From: Mangifera indica
Lineage: Eukaryota; Streptophyta; Magnoliopsida; Sapindales; Anacardiaceae
Direction of reading: 5' to 3'
Assembly (NCBI RefSeq): GCF_011075055.1
Contig: NC_058151.1
Span: forward strand, 1,922,001 to 1,986,000
DNA: 64,000 bases
Part shown: piece by piece, positions 56,845 to 64,000 of the stretch
How the letters are laid out: each line of letters starts with the position of its first letter
Position numbering within the stretch: position 1 is the first letter of the stretch
Made by a program: the position numbers and the translations under genes
Notes under the pieces: model-generated
Databases searched by the model: none
Told to the model about the DNA's origin: nothing
The model's input: only the letters and a program-made list of their open reading frames with translations

Positions 56845-57604
56845 ATGGCTCCTAAACAGCCTAATACTGGTCTCTTTGTAGGGTTAAACAAAGCCTAAGG
56901 TCACGTTGTGACCAGGAATGAATTGCTGGCTGGGCAGCTGCATTGATGTTAGCTGGACATTGTCCTTTAAGGAAGCTGCTTCTATTGGTTTCAGTCTGTA
57001 GGAATCTTTTTTGCTGGCTGGACAGCTTCATTTTGCTTGCTGGAGTTGCTCCTTGCTTTACTTCCCAAGAAGGCTTGGAGTTTGGGGTTGGTGCTGTTAC
57101 CTTGTTTTGTTGTACATGTGTAAATGGATATATATGTTTGTTTTTGTTTATGGTTGTAGATGCGTTTTGGGTTGGTTTGTTCTTTAGTTTTTGTGTGCAG
57201 TGCTCTCTCTTGTTTTCAATCTTGTTTTTGCTTGGTGGGATGGAAAGTAAAAGGGTGGTGTTCTTAGGTTGTTGTTTGTCTTCGGCTTTGCCGTTTCCTT
57301 TGTTTCGGGCTTTTGGAGCCTTTTACTTTATTTAATATATACTTCCTTAGCGAAAAAAAAAAAAAAGAACGAATTGCCTCCACAACCATCTAATCATAAT
57401 AAGAGAACAAGCAAAAAAGTATACTTTGTGGAGAATGCGATAAGAGAAGTTGTTAGTTTTATACCATACAAGAAGAGGATCACTGAGCTTTTGAAAGTCA
57501 GAAAGGACAACAGGCTTTGAAGGTTGCCAAAAAAAAGTTGGGCACCCGCAAAAGGGCAAAGAAAAAGCGTGAGGAGATGTCTAGTGTCCTCCATAAGATG
57601 AGAT
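56845..57604 (+). pseudogene. RPL36 pseudogene, copy 3, split by a LINE
   Basis: It begins ATGGCTCCTAAACAGCCTAA and matches RPL36 exon 2. A CCTAA insertion after AACAAAG shifts frame and creates a stop. It is then interrupted at 56927-57366 by a LINE tail. It resumes with GAATTGCCTCCACAACC and continues directly into the exon 3 equivalent (AAGAGAACAAGCAAAAAAG), without the 416-bp intron 2 of the intact gene. A missing base near 57518 disrupts the [10 protein letters not shown] region. The 3' part runs to AAGATGAG and continues into intron-3-like sequence without the fold-back element. Confidence 0.88.
56927..57366 (+). mobile_element. 5'-truncated LINE tail with poly(A)
   Basis: The inserted 440 bp starts TGGCTGGGCAGCTGCATTG and ends with TTTCGGGCTTTTGGAGCC, a TTTAATATATACTTCC signal-like stretch and a run of 14 A. 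This is the usual form of a plant L1 3' end. The target sequence is duplicated: AGGAATGAATTGC before and AAGAACGAATTGC after (11 of 13 match). No coding sequence remains. Confidence 0.85.
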
Positions 57605-57659
57605 ATTTTTAAGCAAATATAGTTTATACTTTCACGCCCTATGTTGATCAAATTATTGT

Positions 57660-57935
57660 GAGTCAAAATATTGAATAGAGTTTGAGTTCACCATGGGGTA
57701 TGAGCTCGAATCAAACTTTGAGTTTGGTTTGATATTAAAACAACGTTGTTTTGATGTATATGAATCAAAACGATATAGTTTTAATTTATTCATATTACGT
57801 TTTTTAAACTTACAAGTTCTACAAACTGTATACATTAAAATTTAAGCTTGACCTTGAATTTAAAAATATTTAACTTTCAAACTTTAATTCAAATTTAAAT
57901 TCGTTTGAGTTCAATTTGTACAAACTCGACTGTAA
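57660..57935. repeat. Dispersed GAGTTT/CGATAT-word repeat
   Basis: AATAGAGTTTGAGTTCACC, AAACAACGTTGTTTTGATGT and AATCAAAACGATATAGTTTT, then TTCGTTTGAGTTCAATTTG. It is closest to the copy at 48770-48985 and occupies the same place relative to RPL36, so it was duplicated with the unit. Confidence 0.6.
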
Positions 57936-58054
57936 CTGCCCTACGTGAGAACTGAGAGGAGAATAAGTATTTACCTTAATGATAAAGCTGCGAGGATAAA
58001 CCAAGTATCTAAAATTTCAGAAAGCCCAAAAACCCAAAAAAAAAAAAACCTCGC

Positions 58055-58170
58055 GGGATTTAGTGGACCTGAAGTAATCCAGTGGATTGGCCATTGGTAA
58101 CTCTAGGCTATCCTCCTCAAAAGCAGACCAATTGGAATTCGTAAGAGGAGAAGCACTGCAAAGGCCAAAG
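58055..58170 (-). pseudogene. Short antisense gene remnant, paralogous to 55190-55430
   Basis: On the minus strand this reads TNSNWSAFEEDSLELPMANP and then LDYFRSTKSREV, and on plus it shares AAAGCAGACCAATTGGAATTC with 55365. It diverges from the other copy after NWSAF. It stands directly before the promoter-like sequence of B3 copy 3 (GAGAAGCACTGCAAAGGCC). Confidence 0.5.
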
Positions 58171-58447
58171 GGATCTTGATTCTCGGAAACTTGAGTAATG
58201 GAAATCCTGATTATATTTGAGAACTCTGCTTAGGAAAGTCTATCAGAAACAGGAAACCTAGATCATTGATTTACTATTAAACTTTCTTACTGATTTCCTT
58301 CTCGTAAACTGATTAATCTTCACAACCTTTTTTATTTATGTATACCACTACCACATCACCCCAAAGAGCCCATCAAGATTTTCACCTCCCTGCTTCTCTT
58401 TGCTTTCAATTTCCTCAATATTTCTGCGTTTTTGTTGTTCTTCAAGA

Positions 58448-58910
58448 ATGGTTTCAAGAAAGGTGACTCAAGAACAAACCCTCAAAAAAGAAAAGCTAGA
58501 TGAATGCAAGAACAGCAACAACTCACAAGAAACTGAAGAAAGAAGTGAAATTTCAACAGAGTTCAATGTTGTTCGTCGGTGCGATATCAAGAAGCGGTAA
58601 ACAAGCGAATACATTCAAATTTCAACACAACTCAAGCTGTTTGATGACACTTGGCCTACAAAAGACATTCCAGTAGTGGCTACAATATACTTTGCCAGAC
58701 TTGAGAAGAAAAGAGAGATGGCCAACTCCAAGATAGCAATGATGAAAAATTACAGTTCCAGAAGAGGAAGAAGAGGAAAGACCGCAGGAAGTTTCAACCA
58801 AACCAACTCTCCACACTGACCCGTGGAATATAAAGGAGAGGCTAACACCAAGTGACTTGGGGTCATCTGTGCAGGCTTTTGCTGCAAACAACCTTGGTGG
58901 AGAAGCGTGT
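58448..58910 (+). pseudogene. B3-domain pseudogene, copy 3, truncated
   Basis: It starts MVSRKVTQEQTLKKEKLDE and follows the intact gene through DDTWPTKDIPVV and KKREMANSKIAMM. Lesions: a deletion after KLDE, TAA at 58598-58600, and frame loss near 58750 (AAAAATTACAG versus TTTTACAG) within the acidic stretch. Homology ends at about 58910 (GGTGGAGAAGCGTG), before most of the B3 domain, so it cannot encode a DNA-binding protein. Confidence 0.85.
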
Positions 58911-59060
58911 TAAAGATATTAGTTCTTAGAGCGATGTAGGTTTTCCCATCGGTAGATTATCTTTTTTTTTTTCCAGTCAAAACTATTAGTTAATGTTTTT
59001 TATGTGTTTAAGATGAATTTTCACAAGATATAGAATCTTGATCAAGATTTTTTTCTTTTA

Positions 59061-59551
59061 GGGGTGTTTCGTCAGTTTTTTAATATTACATTGATAACCT
59101 ATCTTTTATTCTTTTATTTGATTTGTCAGTAATAAAATATTACAGTAATCTTCTATTACAGTAATCTTCTATTATCAATATTGATGTGATAGGTAATATA
59201 AATGATAATCTGATTATCACATTCATCTTAGGTATTTAAAGATTACTAAGGTAATCTTTATTTTATTATAATTATATTATTATTTATTAATTTTTTGAGA
59301 CAAAAATAAATTTATTTTAAATTAATATAATAAATAATATAAAAATATTTAAAATAATTATATTTAATCGCATTTAAGTGAAATAATTTATTAGTAATCT
59401 TTTATTACATTTAACCAAACACAATAATTATTTATACCTATCAAATTTTATTAACATAATAATTATTTATACTCAATAATCTTTTAATTATTCTATCTTC
59501 AAAATAATCTTTTTACTTTGGTAATAAAGCATTACCCAAACCAAACGCCCC
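59061..59551. repeat. AT-rich MITE with GGGGYGTTT ends
   Basis: The ends GGGGTGTTTCG and AACCAAACGCCCC are inverted copies. The interior has ATTACAGTAATCTTCT twice in tandem near 59150 and GATAATCTGATTATCAC. The same family occurs at 50517-51004 and in pieces near 2590. The target duplication is uncertain (TTA is possible). Confidence 0.65.
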
Positions 59552-60354
59552 TTTAATCTAAATCAAAAGAGCAATTTAATTGAAAAAGCAAAGGATTTCT
59601 GATCACCCATCACTTTATTTATTAAAATATTATTAATTTTTTTATTATTTAATCTTACTAATTAAATGGCAAAAATACCCCCCATTTTTAATTTAAATAA
59701 ACAAGAAATATTTAAAAATATATATTAAGAAAAATTATAATTAAAAAATAATTTAATTAATTGTTTCTTTTTAATCAAGAGACCCCACTCAAATCAAACC
59801 CCAAAAATAAGTAAAAATTTTAATTTTAATATATAATAAAAGAAAAACTTAAATACATATTTTTCTATACATGAAATCTCATCTTAAGTTTATTTCATAA
59901 TTTGATAACATTTAAAAAATCTTAACACACTGTTAGCATTAAAAAATTTTAAATTACATATAAAACAAATATTTTAATACAAAACAATAAAATATTTAAA
60001 TAAAATAATATATTAACATTTTTTATTATTTTTTAATAAATAAAATAATTATTTATTTAAACCGGTTTTTTGTCGGATTTCATTTTTAGTCCATAATATC
60101 AAATACCAAAAAAGGAGAAAAAATTATTAAATTTATCCAATTGTAACATATAGTAACATGATAAATATAAACTTAAATTCCGTTTGATGCTTTGATCATA
60201 AATTTTATTTAAACTAAAGTTTTTCAATGCAAAATGAAATTCCTTTGGTTTTTTTATTGATTTCAATTTTGATATTCTTATTCGTGAGCGAGCAAAGCAA
60301 TTGCCGGCAAGAAAAATTTTTGGGGCTATAAGAAAAGAAGACAAAGAGCTTGAG
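59552..60354. other. AT-rich intergenic DNA, 3' flank of the SLH gene
   Basis: A/T-rich to 60100 without any structure I can name. 60100-60354 is likely 3' UTR of the minus-strand SLH-domain gene, with TTTATT/AATAAA-type words (minus) near 60207. Confidence 0.45.
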
Positions 60355-63300
60355 TTATGTTTTGAACCTCTGAGTGAGTTTCTCGACCCCTTCTCTACAG
60401 TCTCCGGCTATCCGCTTTGCACTTTCGGTGACGGCCGATTTGAATTCTGCAGTGCTTTGCTGCAATTCATTTACCGACCCCCTTGCTTTCAGGATCGTTG
60501 CATCTTTTAATTCTTCGGCTCTTGTTTTGGTCTTTGATGCCCAGTCTTTAACAACTGAGATGAAGAGAAGTATCTTCTGAATGATCTTATCGATTATTTC
60601 TTCAGATTTCCCCCTAACCTCATTGGCCATTCCCCTGAGCTTGTCGACCAGGCTCTGAGCCCTGTTGACACTTCCTTCCACTGATAATTGCTCGCCAGCA
60701 TTATGCCATGTAACTCCACCAGCACTCTCTTCACGGAGATCATCATCAACTACTACTTTAATACCATGTTTCTCCCACCGATCCCTTGCTTCTTCCAGGG
60801 CTTTCACTTGCTCTCTTACTCTTTTAGCCTCGTCCTCAGCCCAACCCCTGCATGGAACAAAGAAGAAAATGGTAATGAATAGCATGTGATGGTGTTAAAC
60901 AAGCAAAATCAAACGTAATTTGGGCCATATATGATCATCAACTAATAGTGATCATCTGAACCATACATGAGCTTCAGTAATCATAAGGAGTCAGATATGT
61001 GAGCTCTGCTAAAGTAGAGTCATTTACAGTACTAGGACAAACAAGTATGAATCATGGGAAAATCTGACAGAACACAGTTTGGTGCAACAGCATACTTCTA
61101 CAAAATGCACCTCTCATACATTCTACAAACTTAAATCCATAAACATCTAAATTTAAAGTAATCCTCTTTGTCTTGTCTTTTTCTTTTTCAATTTATTTTA
61201 TTTGGCAATGAAGTAAAAGGTTTGTCTGCATACATGGCATGTATTTTCTTTTATCATAAACACATCAAGTACTCACTTTAGGATCATATTCTTCCCAGTT
61301 GTTAGATCAAAGCATCAAATCACATGCTAATTGTATAGAACTGCTTCCTGCAAATAAAATCATTTTTTTGCTTACCTAGCCATAGACAAGGCTTTCCGCT
61401 CAACTTCCAGCTCATATTGTAACCTGGCGATCTCCTGGTTTTTAATCTCTGCTTCTTTTCTAAGTTTGTTAATTCTTTCCTTTTCATATGATATCTCCAC
61501 CTTGTTACCCATAAGGCTCTCCACCTGCTCTTCCACCTCATGCCGTAACTTTGACAGAGTTTCCATTTCTGATTCAATAGCAGCACGCTCCTTCATCAAG
61601 GCAATTCTATCCTCCTCTCTCTCTGATTTCAACCTTTCCAATTCCTGTCTTGCCTCTTCAGCCATTTTCTGCATAAGATCAATCTTTTCCCTTTCCATGG
61701 AAAGCTCTTTCTCAAAGCTCACATTGATATCCTTCTCAACTTCAGCTACCAAAGCATTGTGGGCAGAAACTACATTCTCTGCTGCAGATTCTGCTTCAAT
61801 TCGAGCAAGCTCATCACTAACTATGTCAGAAGCCTCCCCGATTGCAAGGGCAACAGCAGCTTGAGCTTTTGTGACAGGTTTATTTGGCTGGAAGAGTCTT
61901 GTGCAACCTTTTTTTTTTTTCAAAAAAAAAAAAGAGGGGACAAATTAATCATAAAAATTTGAGATAAAATTTTAAAAAAAGAGATTATCAGCAAATGTGA
62001 CTCACCGAAAGCAAGTGCTATTATTCCGTGTTCTCCTGCAGACAAATCAGCTACAAGCGCGGGCCACGCATCTGGGTTTATCTTATCAATGTCAATAAAA
62101 CCAGAAACTTGTTGTAGTACCTGCCCATGGCAATGTAGGAGAAATAAGCGCAAAATCTATCATTGCATATTTTTTAGTTAAGAAAATCTATCATTACATT
62201 TGGAATTATGTAAAAGAAAACTAGTTGAAAGTTTAAACTAGATGAAGCTTTAGAAAAGATAACCTCTCTATCAACTTCTGGGAGTTTTCTTTTCTCAAGG
62301 GCCATCTTCCAACTTACAAGATCCTGACGTGATAATGGACTACAGCACAAAAGAGTTGGTAACCATAAAAAAGCAATAATCATGTTAAAATACAACACAA
62401 ATTAATTTCATATCTGAAACACCTAAAAGCTGCAAACTTGACACGTATCACATGACCAGAAAGATTTAGAGATCTCAATTTCTATTCCTTATTTTATAAT
62501 TCTCCAAGTGAATGAATTAACACTAACAGGCAGTGGACCCAGACTCCAGATCATGCCTACAAGGTTTGGTCACCAGTCAGATACTTTGTACCAATACCAA
62601 ATAAAAAAAATCAAAAATAAAAAAGGGCGTCATACATTATGATGAAATGTTGCACAGGTCCAGATAATCAGAAACATAAAAGTAAATGAATGAATAATTT
62701 CAGTAATCAATTTCAATAACAGATTTAGATAAACTACAGAAGGTTGATAAAGTAATCCATATAGTAATCAAATGCACAGAATTATATTGCAGTCACCGGA
62801 CAAATCACCTTTCAGGAGAGAAACAGAGTGGGCCTGGATCTTCATTAAACAAATCGCGTTGAGAAAGCTTGCTTGAGATTAGTCCTGCTTCTGCCAAGCC
62901 TTAAAAATGAACTAAGTTCATTGAGACGCTACAAACCTTATATGATAACAGAAATGCTATCTACAAAAATTATAGACCAAAATCAAAATAAAAATAATAA
63001 TAGTAATGCTTACCTTGAATGGATGAAAAATCAGGGTCTTCTGGAGTAATGTCATCATACGCAAGTTCAGTAACATTGTCTATATACATTGCAGGATACA
63101 CTTTTGAAACTGTATTCCTGAAAGCAAACGAAAAACTTTTGGATCAGAAAATTCTAAACTTATGACTTGCATTTGTATGCTATTCCAACTCAAACAATGT
63201 GCATCTAATAATTGCTGGATAAACAAAATTCCTGAGACCACATCCAACATTCAGGACATGTGTACCTAGAAAGAGCACTACTTGCAGACACCAACCAACG

Positions 63301-64000
63301 AGCATACTCACGACGAGTGCAAAGATCAGTAGGTTGCGCATCAGCCTCAATAATCTGAATAAAAATGTTTTAATTATGATTAAAGTTGCAAAAGCAATAA
63401 TTTCGGCCATAGAATTCGATTACACAAGCATAATGTAAATGAGGTCATTGTATTATCAAATATTAAAATCTAATCATACTTACAAACTGAGAAATGTACC
63501 TTCAACACTTGCAATGCTGCTAGAGCCTGCCCCTGAACCTGATCAACAACTGCAGGAACCAGAACTTTCCCAGGAAGCACCTGTAGAGCTGCAGAAACCA
63601 CAGATGGAGCAGGTATACCAGTAGGGGAGAAGGAACTCCTAGTAGTTGGTACAGAATATGAGCTGATTTCATTAATCTCATTTTGATGATATGTCTCTTT
63701 TTCATTTGAAAATTGATTGGCTAATTCTGACAGAGACGCTGTTCCAGAAGACCAACTCTCACTGAAGTTATGAACTTCCAGGGAAGAGCTATTTCTTTCA
63801 TTTGAGGCTTGTAACTTTTCGCTGAGTTCAACATTTTCTATAGATGAAGGTGAAGATACAGCCTCTATAAGATCTTTGGGCACTACCTCAGGTTCTAAAA
63901 TTGCATCTGAACTAACTGATATAATCACAGCCACAGGCTCAATGGGCACATGAGCACTGGTAGCAGAAGTGGAATCCAAGGTAACATTGGAAACATTTGA
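60355..64000 (-). CDS. SLH-domain and coiled-coil protein, At5g23890-like, 5' end outside the window
   Basis: Visible exons: 63500 to beyond 64000, 63266-63354, 63014-63117, 62809-62899, 62264-62339, 62006-62120, 61376-61907, 60355-60847; the phases join correctly. The visible N-terminal part is Ser/Val/Glu-rich and disordered. Then come ALQVLKIIEADAQPTDLCTR, REYARWLVSASSALSR and WPALVADLSAGEHGIIALAF, and TRLFQPNKPVTKAQAAVALA, which are S-layer-homology repeats. After that a coiled coil of about 170 residues (MQKMAEEARQELERLKSERE) and a helical amphipathic tail (DKLRGMANEVRGKSEEIIDK) end in KLTQRFKT and TAA. SLH proteins of this type are reported or predicted in plastids; function is not established. 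The exon at 61376-61907 has an odd acceptor, with a pyrimidine tract separated from the AG by a run of A. Confidence 0.9.

Noticed and set aside
57269..57520. ORF joining LINE tail to RPL36-like sequence
   Set aside because: A chance fusion across the LINE insertion; neither part is a functional gene.

Overview
The window is nuclear DNA of a flowering plant, most likely a eudicot. Most genes are split by many short GT-AG introns, the intergenic DNA is very AT-rich, and the products are plant families (TIC32-like dehydrogenase, SKP1-like 21, KIN-10 kinesin, At2g33720-type B3 protein, eL36). I cannot name the species. No tRNA, rRNA, CRISPR or organelle-type operon was seen. All exon joins below were read by eye; in each complete multi-exon gene the exon lengths sum to a multiple of three.

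Layout. 1-3 kb: AT-rich DNA with Mutator-like (MULE-type) inverted-repeat elements. 3.06-7.55 kb (-): TIC32-like short-chain dehydrogenase, 313 aa. 7.9-10.6 kb: nested MULE-type elements. 12.9-16.5 kb (+): SKP1-like protein 21, 351 aa, with a long leader intron carrying a 320-bp tandem repeat. 17.2 kb (-): an 89-codon ORF of unknown status. 20.8-25.3 kb (-): C2H2 zinc-finger protein, 707 aa. 27.0-29.6 kb (+): coiled-coil protein of At3g49055 type, 551 aa. 29.9-34.6 kb (-): kinesin-like KIN-10 protein, 645 aa, convergent with the previous gene. 36.5 kb (+): 62-aa cysteine-patterned small protein. 37.9-40.2 kb (-): prolyl 4-hydroxylase-like protein with a ShKT tail but degenerate catalytic residues. 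40.7-43.8 kb (-): class-3 (sn1-specific diacylglycerol type) lipase, 452 aa. 46.3-48.4 kb (+): ribosomal protein eL36 (RPL36). 49.4-50.3 kb (+): B3-domain protein. 52-58.9 kb: decayed copies of the RPL36-B3 unit mixed with LINE fragments. 60.4-64 kb (-): SLH-domain/coiled-coil protein, running off the right edge.

The genes are functionally unrelated housekeeping or regulatory genes, not an operon or cluster. The most unusual structure is the 45.5-58.9 kb block. There an RPL36-B3 gene pair was duplicated up to three times, and the later copies acquired stops, frameshifts and a 5'-truncated LINE. The intact RPL36 copy carries a 1.1-kb fold-back MULE in its last intron. Three MULE-type elements (7954-8866, 35382-36097, 47061-48161) have exact 9-bp target-site duplications that can be read directly. 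I found no convincing evidence of a wholly new biological system; the best leads are the duplication block, the intronic fold-back, the apparently inactive prolyl-hydroxylase and two GC-AG introns.
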